Made by a program: the position numbers and the translations under genes. From Deferribacteres bacterium (lineage in GTDB: Bacteria; Chrysiogenota; Deferribacteres; Deferribacterales; Geovibrionaceae), in assembly GCA_023395255.1 (NCBI GenBank), contig JAEWZN010000008.1, positions 1 through 64,000 of the forward strand: a stretch of 64,000 bases of DNA, in the 5' to 3' direction. The notes under the pieces are model-generated. The model was not told the origin of the DNA. It saw nothing but the letters and a program-made list of their open reading frames with translations, and made no database searches. How positions within the stretch are numbered: the stretch's first letter is position 1; each line of letters opens with the position of its first letter. This document shows, piece after piece, positions 52,569-61,083 of the stretch.

Positions 52569-53144
52569 TTATGCGCGTTTTTCCAGATCAGGCAGAATAT
52601 CCCGCAGAAAAATCTTAACGCTTATAAGGTCAGAGCCTTCAAGTTTGCGGAGTATTTCATAATATTTTTCCTCAAACGGTGATTTGTTGCCGAGGTTTTT
52701 TTCATAAAGGCATTCAAGAACAGCGTCTATATTATCTGCGTATTTCAGGATTCTGCCTTCGATTGAGGAATCCTTGCCGTCAAAGAGTATATCCCGGAAA
52801 ACACCTCTGTACGGCTCACTGAAAGAGCTCAGAAGCATGTCTTCTGCGATGAGAACCTCTATCTCCTCCACCATGTGCTTCATCTTTTCCGTTCTGTGTT
52901 TCACATGGCTGAGAATATCCCCTGTAAAAGCTTCGGAAACATCGTGGTTAAGGGCTTTTTTGTAAAGTCTGCCCCAGTCTATCCTGTTTCCGGCGTTCTC
53001 CTCCATGATACCGAGAAGCTGTGCTATCTGAGCCACGGAGAAGGAATGCTCCGCCACGGAAGCCCGTCTGTGCATGAAATCGCTGGCCCAGCGGCCTATG
53101 TTGTTCAGTTTTTTGACTGATAAAAGATAATCTGCTATGCTCAT
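52569..53144 (-). CDS. HD-domain hydrolase (YfbR-like)
   Basis: A 191-aa HD-superfamily protein. Metal motifs are RRASVAEHSFSVAQIA (His), LNHDVSEAFTGDI (HD) and a late ADNIDAVLE. This set is that of YfbR-type 5'-deoxyribonucleotidases. Start ATG at 53144. It is a single gene divergent from the small Cys protein gene. Confidence 0.87.
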   Translation of the reverse strand: MSIADYLLSVKKLNNIGRWASDFMHRRASVAEHSFSVAQIAQLLGIMEENAGNRIDWGRLYKKALNHDVSEAFTGDILSHVKHRTEKMKHMVEEIEVLIAEDMLLSSFSEPYRGVFRDILFDGKDSSIEGRILKYADNIDAVLECLYEKNLGNKSPFEEKYYEILRKLEGSDLISVKIFLRDILPDLEKRA

Positions 53145-53217
53145 TATTCACCCTGAAATTCTCTCGCCGTTATAATACCTGCACGGGTATAATCATGCAA
53201 TCAATTCTCTTTACAGA

Positions 53218-53237
53218 GGATATGACATGGCATATCC
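53218..53237. promoter_or_regulatory. Inverted repeat in leader of the malic enzyme operon
   Basis: GGATATG (53218-53224) pairs with CATATCC (53231-53237). Two TATAAT boxes lie upstream (53171-53176 and 53188-53193) but without good -35 partners. The hairpin would sit in the 5' leader, 26 bases before the first gene. Confidence 0.35.
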
Positions 53238-53263
53238 TTTATTAAAAATTGATGCGGAAGATA

Positions 53264-53449
53264 ATGAGTGAAAAAGAGATAAAGTGCCTTACCTGCGTTC
53301 ATCTGAGAAAAATTAAGATGGCCGAACTGAAAGGCTCATGGAAAATGCGCTGTGCTGTCACCGGGCGTTTCATGAAGGACGCTAAAACAAGGTGCAGGGA
53401 TTATGAATCGGAAACGTGGGAACGTTTTGTCGATGAGGAAACCAAATAG
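53264..53449 (+). CDS. Small Cys-containing protein
   Basis: A 61-aa protein with C-x-x-C near the start (IKCLTCVHLR), then MRCAVTGRF and TRCRDYE, giving four Cys suited to bind one metal ion. No family is recognised. The ATG at 53264 has GCGGAAG before it. It lies nine bases before the malic enzyme ATG, so the two are probably co-transcribed. Confidence 0.6.
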   Translation: MSEKEIKCLTCVHLRKIKMAELKGSWKMRCAVTGRFMKDAKTRCRDYESETWERFVDEETK

Positions 53450-53458
53450 GAGGAATCA

Positions 53459-54796
53459 ATGCTTTTTGAGTATTCAAATAAAACCATAAAATCGATCAGA
53501 GTGAAAATCAGCGATAAACCCGGCTACCTCGGCAGACTGACCTCCCTTGTGGGCAGTATGGACGGTATGTTCGGCGAGATAAAGTCTGTCCACATAGGTA
53601 AAGGCTATAAAATACGGGATCTGGATGTTTATACCGACGGTGAGGAGCAGCTTAAGGCAATCCTCAAAGAGGTGGAAAAACTTGAAGGCATAGAGATAAT
53701 AGCAGTTAAGGATATAGTTGAGGAATACCATCAGGGGGGCAAGGTGAAGGTTGTGCCCACTGTTTCTGTGGAGACCATCGACGACCTTAAAATAGTCTAT
53801 ACACCGGGAGTTGCCTCAATATGTAAACAGATAGCCGCCGATAAGTCGCTGGCTGACAGGTTCACAACCATCCCCAATAATGTGGCCATTGTCACCAACG
53901 GAACGGCTATCCTCGGTCTCGGCGATATTGGCGCTGTTGCGGGGATGCCTGTTATGGAAGGCAAGGCGCTTCTTTTCAGCCGTCTTGCGGATATAAACGG
54001 AGTGCCGATTCTTATCGAATCCCATGATTCGGAAGTTATTATAGAAACAGTAAAAAACATTGCGCCCACTTTCGGGGCGATCAAACTTGAGGATATAAAG
54101 GCGCCGGAGTGCTTCGAAATAGAGGAAAGGCTCCAGAATATGCTTAATATTCCTGTTATGCATGACGACCAGCACGGAACGGCGGTTGTTGTTCTGGCGG
54201 CTCTTCTGAATATTGCCAAGTACACCTTCCTTAACCTTCATCAGTCCAGTGTCGGCTTCATAGGCCTCGGCGCAGCCGGAACAGGTATCTTCAAGCTGCT
54301 CAAGGCTTACGGGGTGACCAAGCTTATAGGAACGGATCTCAATGCACAGGCAAAAGAACTGTTCAGTGAGCTTGGCGGCGCGCCTACGGATCTTGCGGGG
54401 GTAATGAAAAACTCTAAAATCGTAATAGCGACCACCGGCTGCCCTGATCTCATTAAGCCTGAGATGATACAGCCCGGACAAGTGGTTCTGGCGCTTTCTA
54501 ACCCTAATCCTGAGATAGACCCGGAGCTTGCTGTTAAATCCGGCGCGATATTCGCTGCCGACGGAAAGTCGGTTAATAATGCGCTGGCATTTCCCGGCCT
54601 GTTCAAAGGGGCGCTCTCATCCAAAGCAAAAACCATTAATGACCGGATGAAGATTGCTGCTGCAAAGACCATTGCCTCTTTTGCTCTGGACGGTGACCTT
54701 GTGCCCAACATCCTGGACAGAAAAGTGCATGATGCCGTGGCTCTTGCCGTTGAGCAGGAAGCATTCAAATCCGGAGCCGCAGTAAACCCGGTGTAG
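53459..54796 (+). CDS. NAD-type malic enzyme with N-terminal ACT domain
   Basis: Oxidatively decarboxylates malate to pyruvate. Residues 1-90 form an ACT domain (SIRVKISDKPGYLGRLTSLVGS). The catalytic part starts at VYTPGVASICKQI and includes AIVTNGTAILGLGDIG, KLEDIKAPECFEIEERL, HDDQHGTAVV and the dinucleotide loop GFIGLGAAGTGIFKLL. The bacterial short malic enzyme is about 400 aa, and the extra N-terminus explains the 445-aa length. GGAGGAATCA precedes the ATG. ACT suggests allosteric control by an amino acid. Confidence 0.93.
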   Translation: MLFEYSNKTIKSIRVKISDKPGYLGRLTSLVGSMDGMFGEIKSVHIGKGYKIRDLDVYTDGEEQLKAILKEVEKLEGIEIIAVKDIVEEYHQGGKVKVVPTVSVETIDDLKIVYTPGVASICKQIAADKSLADRFTTIPNNVAIVTNGTAILGLGDIGAVAGMPVMEGKALLFSRLADINGVPILIESHDSEVIIETVKNIAPTFGAIKLEDIKAPECFEIEERLQNMLNIPVMHDDQHGTAVVVLAALLNIAKYTFLNLHQSSVGFIGLGAAGTGIFKLLKAYGVTKLIGTDLNAQAKELFSELGGAPTDLAGVMKNSKIVIATTGCPDLIKPEMIQPGQVVLALSNPNPEIDPELAVKSGAIFAADGKSVNNALAFPGLFKGALSSKAKTINDRMKIAAAKTIASFALDGDLVPNILDRKVHDAVALAVEQEAFKSGAAVNPV

Positions 54797-54802
54797 GGGA
54801 GT

Positions 54803-55054
54803 ATGAAAAAGAACATAACAGCAGTCATTTTGGCGGCTTTTCTGCTCTCAGGGTGTTCCATGACCCGTGAGTTCGGGGACAGCTTTAAGCGGGAATATAA
54901 TAAAGCCAAACCAGAAGCGAAGCAGCAATGGAAAGAAACAAAAGAAGGGGCTAAGGAACTGCCCTCCGAGGCGAAGGACGCTGCTGTCAAGTTCAAGGAC
55001 GGAACAGTGGATGTCTATGAAGGAGTAAAGGAAGACCTTAAGAAAATTCATTGA
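54803..55054 (+). CDS. Small lipoprotein
   Basis: An 83-aa lipoprotein (MKKNITAVILAAFLLSGCS) with a charged helical rest (KREYNKAKPEAKQQWKETKEGAKELPSEAK). No known family. It begins six bases after the malic enzyme stop with a GGGGAGT ribosome site. Confidence 0.75.
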   Translation: MKKNITAVILAAFLLSGCSMTREFGDSFKREYNKAKPEAKQQWKETKEGAKELPSEAKDAAVKFKDGTVDVYEGVKEDLKKIH

Positions 55055-55074
55055 GCAGGAAGGTTCCTTTAATC

Positions 55075-55103
55075 TTGAGTTTCCGCTGATTAGTGTTTAT
55101 TAT
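55075..55103 (+). promoter_or_regulatory. Promoter of the GT9 gene
   Basis: TTGAGT (55075-55080), 17 bases, then TATTAT (55098-55103), 38 bases before the ATG. Confidence 0.5.
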
Positions 55104-55140
55104 TTTTTCGGTTCATTACGTTTTTTTATAGGGTGAGGGG

Positions 55141-56130
55141 ATGCCTGAGAATATTTTATTGGTATGGATAGGTAAAATAGGGGATTTTGTTGTTTCCACA
55201 GCTTTTATAAGAGCTTTGCGCAAAAAATATCCGGATGCTCATATAACCATTGTTCTGAGTGACTTTGTTGCGGAACTGGCGGGTACAGTACCGGAGCTTG
55301 ATAAAATAATTGTCTTTCCCAAAAAGAAAATAGCAAGAAATCTCCTCCCTTTCATAAGAACATATTTCGGAAGAAAGTGGGATCTCTGTATAGACCTCAA
55401 TCCCAGCCGCTCCACCTCTGCCGGCTGGCTTACACGGCTTTCCGGGGCGCAGAGACGGGTTTCATCATACAATGAAAACTGTGAGAAATTTTATACTGAA
55501 ATGATAAATGTGGGTGTAAACAAGGATCATATGCTCGATATTTACAGGCAGTTTGCCGAATATTTCGATGCTGGTACAGAGTTTGACTACAAGCTTTCCA
55601 TAGCCTTTTCTGATACAGACATGAAAACAGCAGAAGAGATAATGGAGAAGATGGGAATAAACAAGAACGATAAATTTGCCGTTGTTCATCCGGGCAACTT
55701 CACAAAACCCCGCTCATGCTGGGCTGCGGATAAATTTGCCGCACTCACGGCTTATATTGCAGAACATTCTGAATTCAGACCTGTTTTCATATCAGGCCCC
55801 GGTGAGAATGAAAAAGTGGAGGCAATAATCTCTGCATCCGGTGTTATCTGTCCTATGGCTCCGAATATGCCTCTGCCTGTTCTTGCTGCGTTTTTGAGCC
55901 ATGCTTCCATGTTCATAGGCAACTCGACAGGAACGCTGCATATTGCTGAGGCAGTGGGAGTGCCCACACTGAGCTTTAACAGGGCTTATTCCTATGATGT
56001 CTGGCGCCCGATTTCCCCCAGATCCGTTGCAATAAGAGGACCTGAAAAAGAGATAGGCAGCCTACCTTACGAAACGGGTCTGGAAGGGCTTAAGAAACTT
56101 TTTGAGCTTAACGGTTTCAGCTTCAGATAA
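55141..56130 (+). CDS. GT9-family heptosyltransferase-like protein
   Basis: A 329-aa GT-B glycosyltransferase of family 9 (lipopolysaccharide heptosyltransferase type). Typical are the start ILLVWIGKIGDFVVSTAFIRALRKKYP, the C-terminal FAVVHPGNF and FIGNSTGTLHIAEAVGVPTLSF. It likely adds a heptose to lipid A-core. It is a single gene with its own promoter. A GGGGTG ribosome site lies before the ATG. Confidence 0.88.
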   Translation: MPENILLVWIGKIGDFVVSTAFIRALRKKYPDAHITIVLSDFVAELAGTVPELDKIIVFPKKKIARNLLPFIRTYFGRKWDLCIDLNPSRSTSAGWLTRLSGAQRRVSSYNENCEKFYTEMINVGVNKDHMLDIYRQFAEYFDAGTEFDYKLSIAFSDTDMKTAEEIMEKMGINKNDKFAVVHPGNFTKPRSCWAADKFAALTAYIAEHSEFRPVFISGPGENEKVEAIISASGVICPMAPNMPLPVLAAFLSHASMFIGNSTGTLHIAEAVGVPTLSFNRAYSYDVWRPISPRSVAIRGPEKEIGSLPYETGLEGLKKLFELNGFSFR

Positions 56131-56154
56131 AAAAAGGGCGGAGAATCTCCGCCC
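56129..56154 (-). terminator. Terminator of the chemoreceptor gene
   Basis: GGGCGGAG pairs with CTCCGCCC (56136-56154). On the minus strand it is followed by seven T (56129-56135). Confidence 0.85.
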
Positions 56155-56165
56155 GATCGAACAGT

Positions 56166-57935
56166 CTATTTCTTGATTTCTTCCGGCATTATACCGCTTA
56201 TAAGCGCTCCCCAGTGTTTGCCTTTAATGTAAATAGGCATGGAGATGTCGTTAAATACTTCGCCAGTGTCCCTTATAACAGTCTGGAGAAGTATGGGCTT
56301 CTGGTTTTGCGCCCGCTTTTTCTCAGCCAGTGAACCGAAGTAAATTTTCATATGGCGGCTGAATTTCAGGTCAGTATCTTTGTTTCCCGTAAGCTCCCTT
56401 GAAAACTCCGAATGGTGCACAGGGAGATAGCCTTTTCTGGTTACAGGCACAGAGTAGATAAGCTGGGGCATCCTGCGGAGGATGCTGTCGAGCTTGCTCT
56501 GAATCTCGCTTTTAAAGGCGTTTCTGTATGAAATATCGTATTTCTGCGGGAAAGTGTTTTTGATGGCCGAACAGTTTTCATCAAATACATTGATGCCTTT
56601 TTCAGCAAGCTTTTCAAGGCTTGCCTGAATCTCATTCCTGAAAACTGAAAGCTCCGCGGCAATTTTTTCAAACTCGCCCCTGCCGGTCTTGAATGTGGCC
56701 ATGATTTCCTGAAGCTCTTCCGCTTCATCGCGCAGAGTATTTGTGCTGCTTCTGGTTTCTGTCATCATATGTGCAACCTGATTGCTCAGTTCCCTTATGC
56801 TGACTATATTTTCATGCACTTCGCTGTTTGTTACGGAAAGCTCCTCAATGGCGGAAGCGATGGTCATAAGCTGTGCGTTGTTTCTTTCGAAGTCATTTAC
56901 CATTGTTACAAATTTAGTGGCTGATTCGGTAACAACATTCTTAGTGTTTTCAGTATAGCTGACAATAACCTCTGTTTCTTTTTCTGTGTTCTTGACCAGA
57001 GTGATCATGTCACTGACATTATGCTCAATTTCATCGGTGGCATCTTTGACCCTTTCCGCGAGCTTGCGCACCTCATCAGCAACCACGGCAAAGCCTCTGC
57101 CGTGTTCACCTGCTCTGGCGGCTTCTATAGCGGCGTTAAGGGCAAGCAGGTTTGTCTGTTCTGATATATCCTTAATCAGTGAGATGATTTGCTTAATATT
57201 TGCCGAGTTGTTGGAAAGGGCATCAACTGTATTTCCGAAGGTTCCAAGCATAGCACCGACCTGCGATATTTCACCGCTGGCTTCCTCAAGCCGCACAGAA
57301 ATATCCTTTGCGCTTTCAAGGTTTGTGGTTGTGGAGGATGATATTTCCTGTGAGTTTATGGCGATCTCGTTAATTGCTGTTGTGGACTGTTCGCTTGCGG
57401 TGTAGATAAGCTCTGCCATTTCGTTCTGTTTGTTAATGCTGCCTGTGGCAAAGTCAACAGCCTTGCTGACTCTTTCACCGCCTATGGCGACCTCAATACC
57501 TATGTTTCTCGAAACGCATATGTTTCTGCGAAGGTGATCCATAAAGGAATCGTAACTTTCCGCCATTTGCCTGAATTCGTCATAACTCATTTTCGGCAGT
57601 GAGCAGGAAATGTCGCTGGAGTTTGTATCTGTACTTTCAAAAACATGGATCATGGCTTTTACCGGTCTGATAAACAGGTGGCGCATGAATAAGATAATAA
57701 ATGCACCTGCTCCGATGCTGAGACAGAGCATTACAGCTATAATAATCAGTGAGCCGTTAAGAAAGGACTCCATTTCCGGTATGCCTGCATGGGCTGAGAA
57801 TGACTTTTCCCTCATATATAAAGTTGTTACGGTAATTAAGTTCAGAAGAATCAGAAAGCCGACATTACCGATAATTTTTTTGGATATTGAATCAAAGAAG
57901 TGTTTCTCAAGATATTCATAGATCTTCATAAACAT
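56166..57935 (-). CDS. Methyl-accepting chemotaxis protein with C-terminal sensor
   Basis: A 589-aa chemoreceptor. Two N-terminal helices ([19 protein letters not shown] and [22 protein letters not shown]) flank a very short periplasmic loop. A HAMP-like stretch and the MCP signalling domain follow, with the hairpin tip [38 protein letters not shown]. About 130 residues after the signalling domain form a Cache-like module ([14 protein letters not shown] ... [35 protein letters not shown]). Sensing therefore probably occurs in the cytoplasm. The ATG at 57935 follows AGGTGG. Confidence 0.9.
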   Translation of the reverse strand: MFMKIYEYLEKHFFDSISKKIIGNVGFLILLNLITVTTLYMREKSFSAHAGIPEMESFLNGSLIIIAVMLCLSIGAGAFIILFMRHLFIRPVKAMIHVFESTDTNSSDISCSLPKMSYDEFRQMAESYDSFMDHLRRNICVSRNIGIEVAIGGERVSKAVDFATGSINKQNEMAELIYTASEQSTTAINEIAINSQEISSSTTTNLESAKDISVRLEEASGEISQVGAMLGTFGNTVDALSNNSANIKQIISLIKDISEQTNLLALNAAIEAARAGEHGRGFAVVADEVRKLAERVKDATDEIEHNVSDMITLVKNTEKETEVIVSYTENTKNVVTESATKFVTMVNDFERNNAQLMTIASAIEELSVTNSEVHENIVSIRELSNQVAHMMTETRSSTNTLRDEAEELQEIMATFKTGRGEFEKIAAELSVFRNEIQASLEKLAEKGINVFDENCSAIKNTFPQKYDISYRNAFKSEIQSKLDSILRRMPQLIYSVPVTRKGYLPVHHSEFSRELTGNKDTDLKFSRHMKIYFGSLAEKKRAQNQKPILLQTVIRDTGEVFNDISMPIYIKGKHWGALISGIMPEEIKK

Positions 57936-57967
57936 AAAAAACCACCTGACAATAAATCTTACAGACA

Positions 57968-58014
57968 TTAAAGGTTATACAAGGTTGTGCTGTCAAGATA
58001 TTCTTTTAAATATC
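57968..58014 (-). promoter_or_regulatory. Promoter and possible operator of the chemoreceptor gene
   Basis: On the minus strand TTGACA (57991-57996) and TTTAAT (57968-57973) are 17 bases apart. A perfect dyad GATATT/AATATC (57997-58014) lies directly upstream of the -35. Confidence 0.45.
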
Positions 58015-58246
58015 ACGACTTTACATCTTTTACATATGCTCACATATTTATTAAACGTCATCAGATCTATTAATGATTTAAAGCAGCATTACTAATAGTC
58101 AGTTTCATAAATATAATCGGCAGCGCTGATAATTTAATTAATTCTTATGCTGCAATACCGTGTTAAATATAATTACATAGTTCTCTTTTGCCGAAAACAA
58201 TTATTTTCAGCTATTGTCAGAAAATTATTTTAGGGCGCAAAAAAAA

Positions 58247-58278
58247 ATTGTACAAAAGTACAATGGAGCCTTAGCTCC
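58247..58278. promoter_or_regulatory. Tandem dyads upstream of the Lap operon
   Basis: ATTGTAC-AAAA-GTACAAT (58247-58264) is directly followed by GGAGC-CTTA-GCTCC (58265-58278), about 100 bases before the promoter at 58343. The first is a plausible regulator site. The rest of the 444-base gap is AT-rich without a credible gene. Confidence 0.4.
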
Positions 58279-58342
58279 TTATAGACAAGAAGAAAACACG
58301 TATTTACACACTTTGTCCCACCTTATTGATATTAATTTCTGT

Positions 58343-58370
58343 TTGATTCCTTGCGTAAGAGTGGTATTAT
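58343..58370 (+). promoter_or_regulatory. Promoter of the Lap operon
   Basis: TTGATT (58343-58348), 16 bases, then TATTAT (58365-58370), about 42 bases before the TolC-OmpA ATG. Confidence 0.5.
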
Positions 58371-58412
58371 CTAATTGTCATTATTGCGTACACCAATAAC
58401 AGGAGTGTTAGT

Positions 58413-60401
58413 ATGTGCTTATTGAATAGCTTAAGGAGAAAACTTCTCTTAGTTACGGCTCTGTTTTCTCTGTTATGCACGGCAGGATTTGTATCCTCTG
58501 CATACGCGGATGAAAACCTGTCACCCATGCAGTCAGATATGGCTCAGACTGCTCAGTTTATGCCTCTTCAGGAGGTACTGAAAGATATTGTCAAAACAAA
58601 CCCGGAAATTCTTGAAGCTCTGAAAAGATACCAGACAGTCAAATCAGAACTCGGAATGGCCAAAAGCGGCTACAGGCCTAACATCAGCGCCGAAGCCAGC
58701 ATCGGGCCGGAAGTCACAAAAGGCTACGACACTAATTATGAAAGTGAAGACCTTATCGCAAGAAGAGCAGGCATATATGCGCGCCAGAACCTCTTTAACG
58801 GAATGCACACCTCAAATTATGTTAAAGAGACTGAATCACGCGTAAAAGCAGCAGCTTATGATGTCCTCAATACTGCGAACAGGGTTTTTCTGGAAGCAGC
58901 GGAAGCTTATCTGGAAGTTCTGAAAACTGCAGAACTGGTTGAACTGGCCAGACAGAATGTTATTACGCAGGCTCAGATACTTAAACAGATAAAAGAAAAA
59001 ACTGATTCCGGCTTCGGAAGGGCATCTGATCTTTCCAACTCAGAGTCACGCTTCGCACTCTCCAGAAGCAACTTCATCTCTCAGCAGCAGGATCTTAATC
59101 AGGCAATAGTGAAATTTCACAGACAGTTCGGCCGCATCCTCAGGCCGGAAGTGTTCATAGTGCCCGAACCTGAGGGAACCCTTCCTTCCACAAAAGAAGA
59201 AGCTGTTGATATGGCTCTTCATGTGCATCCTGCCCTCCGTGTTGCAAACTATAACATAGAGGTAAGGAAGTACACTCTCTCCAAAGACAAATCAGCCTAT
59301 TGGCCTTCACTTGACCTTGAACTTCAGGCTGAACACAGCAATGATGTCGGCGGTGATGACGGCTGGACAAACAACGCAGGAGCTTTCCTGAAACTCAGCT
59401 ACACTTTATATGACGGTGGTATAAGAAAAGCACGCAAAGCCGGCAACTATGAATCAATGCTTAAAGAGTATCAGAGAAGCTACATCGAACGCAGAAATGT
59501 CAATGAGACAGTCGGCCTTGCATGGAACATTTTTATTGCTGAGCAGACAAAGAAACTGTTCCTCACCGAACACGTTGACATGAGCGAAAAAACCCTCGTT
59601 GAATTTAAAGAGGAATATCACCTCGGCAGAAGAACTCTTCTTGAGCTGCTTGATATTGAAACAGAATATTTCACTGCGCAGAACTCATTTGTTCAGTCAA
59701 AATTCTCTTTCCTGACATCATACTACAGGCTTTCTCAGGCAACAGGCATGCTTCTCAACGAGTTTGAAACCGGGCTCTTTGAAAAAGTGGATCTCAAAGA
59801 CTACAAAGACGAATTTGACTACGCTCTTTACAAAAAACTCGGCGAAGACAGAGATAAGGATACAGTGAAGGACACTGCTGACCAGTGCGACAACTCACTG
59901 CTTAATTCCGATACTCTGCCTTGGGGATGCTTTGATAAGAGAGGTCTTGAAGTAGGCTATAATGTTCCTGAAAAAATAGAGCCTTATATCCTCCCGAAAG
60001 AGGAGAGACCCGCAGTTAAAGAACAGAGAGTTCTTGCCATAGACGAATCGAAAAAGGAACAGTCCTTCCATCTGGACATAATCAATTTCAACTTCGACTC
60101 AGCAGAACTCACACCTGAAGCGCGCGAGTATCTTAAAACCATAGCCGGACAGCTTAAAGCGCTTAAAGACTACAAACTTGAAATAGTCGGCCACACCGAT
60201 ATTTCCGGTACAAGAAGATATAACCAGAAACTTTCCGAAAAAAGGGCAGAAACAGTGGTGAATGAACTTGCGGCTCTGGGTGTTGATAAAAATATCATGA
60301 CATCCTACGGCAAAGGAAGCGCATCGCCTATCGTCAGCAACCAGACCCTTGAGGGAAGACAGAAAAACAGACGTATAGAGTTTAAGCTTATCAGAAACTG
60401 A
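58413..60401 (+). CDS. TolC-family outer-membrane channel fused to OmpA domain
   Basis: A 662-aa protein. A signal peptide (VTALFSLLCTAGFVSSAYA) leads to a TolC/LapE-type outer-membrane efflux domain (about residues 45-470, two repeats, with YGDGGIRKARKAGNYESM-like and LGRRTLLELLDIETEY segments). A short Asp-rich thrombospondin-type-3-like calcium stretch (GEDRDKDTVKDTADQCDN) follows, then an OmpA C-terminal peptidoglycan-binding domain (about 552-662, INFNFDSAELTPEAREYL ... VGHTDISGTRRYNQKLSEKRAETV). It probably forms the exit channel of the type I system encoded downstream, with an added cell-wall anchor. AGGAG precedes the ATG. Confidence 0.9.
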   Translation: MCLLNSLRRKLLLVTALFSLLCTAGFVSSAYADENLSPMQSDMAQTAQFMPLQEVLKDIVKTNPEILEALKRYQTVKSELGMAKSGYRPNISAEASIGPEVTKGYDTNYESEDLIARRAGIYARQNLFNGMHTSNYVKETESRVKAAAYDVLNTANRVFLEAAEAYLEVLKTAELVELARQNVITQAQILKQIKEKTDSGFGRASDLSNSESRFALSRSNFISQQQDLNQAIVKFHRQFGRILRPEVFIVPEPEGTLPSTKEEAVDMALHVHPALRVANYNIEVRKYTLSKDKSAYWPSLDLELQAEHSNDVGGDDGWTNNAGAFLKLSYTLYDGGIRKARKAGNYESMLKEYQRSYIERRNVNETVGLAWNIFIAEQTKKLFLTEHVDMSEKTLVEFKEEYHLGRRTLLELLDIETEYFTAQNSFVQSKFSFLTSYYRLSQATGMLLNEFETGLFEKVDLKDYKDEFDYALYKKLGEDRDKDTVKDTADQCDNSLLNSDTLPWGCFDKRGLEVGYNVPEKIEPYILPKEERPAVKEQRVLAIDESKKEQSFHLDIINFNFDSAELTPEAREYLKTIAGQLKALKDYKLEIVGHTDISGTRRYNQKLSEKRAETVVNELAALGVDKNIMTSYGKGSASPIVSNQTLEGRQKNRRIEFKLIRN

Positions 60402-60415
60402 TGTTATACTGAGTA

Positions 60416-61078
60416 ATGATAAACTTTAAACGAATTATGCTTATAGTATCCGCAGCAGTGACAGTTTATGTCGCTGCTGCGGTTTCATCTGAGATGTTTT
60501 ATGTTCCGGAGGATGCCCGGAGTACCTTTAAAAGCCGTTACGGTGATCAGGCTGATAAAAGGCTTGCCGGGCTTCTCAGTCTTATGAATGAGATTGCGTC
60601 CGCCGACGAGGAAACAAAAATTATTGAGGTCAATAAGTTTTTCAATCAGGTTGAATACCGTTCTGACGCGCTGGTGTGGGGTAAGAGCGATTATTGGGCA
60701 AGCAGGCTGGAGTTTATAGGGAAGGGGATGGGTGACTGTGAGGATTATGCCGTGGCAAAGTTCCTTACTCTCATTCAACTTGGTGTTCCTCAGGAGAAAC
60801 TTTTTCTCACGTACGTAAAAGCCATAGGTTATGCCGAGGTTGCTCACATGGTTGTATCATACTACCCGCAAAAAGGCGCTGTTCCGCTTGTTCTTGATAA
60901 TTACAACAAGCAGATTCTGCCCGCAACTCAAAGAAACGATCTGGTTCCCGTTTACAGCTTCACTGCGAATGATCTCTACATACAGAAACAGCAGGGGCTC
61001 GGAAAAAGGGTTAATCCCTCCTCGTCCAAAAACCTGCAAAAGCTGAAAGAAATCGACCTTGAAATACATAAGAGGTAA
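60416..61078 (+). CDS. lapG: LapG-type periplasmic cysteine protease
   Basis: A 220-aa transglutaminase-like cysteine protease that cuts surface adhesins near their N-terminus to release biofilm cells when c-di-GMP is low. Signal-anchor (IMLIVSAAVTVYVAAAVSS), then the catalytic triad Cys108 (GDCEDYA), His144 (AHMVV) and Asp161 (LDNYN). The Asp/Glu after the Cys fit the calcium site of LapG. It lies 14 bases after the TolC-OmpA gene and five before lapD. Confidence 0.9.
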   Translation: MINFKRIMLIVSAAVTVYVAAAVSSEMFYVPEDARSTFKSRYGDQADKRLAGLLSLMNEIASADEETKIIEVNKFFNQVEYRSDALVWGKSDYWASRLEFIGKGMGDCEDYAVAKFLTLIQLGVPQEKLFLTYVKAIGYAEVAHMVVSYYPQKGAVPLVLDNYNKQILPATQRNDLVPVYSFTANDLYIQKQQGLGKRVNPSSSKNLQKLKEIDLEIHKR

Positions 61079-61083
61079 CTAAA

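Noticed and set aside
52443..52682. 79-codon open frame between cytochrome b and the HD hydrolase
   Set aside because: It overlaps the HD hydrolase gene by over 100 bases and has no ribosome site.
58214..58399. 61-codon open frame before the TolC-OmpA gene
   Set aside because: It crosses the dyads and the predicted promoter, and has no ribosome site or conserved pattern.
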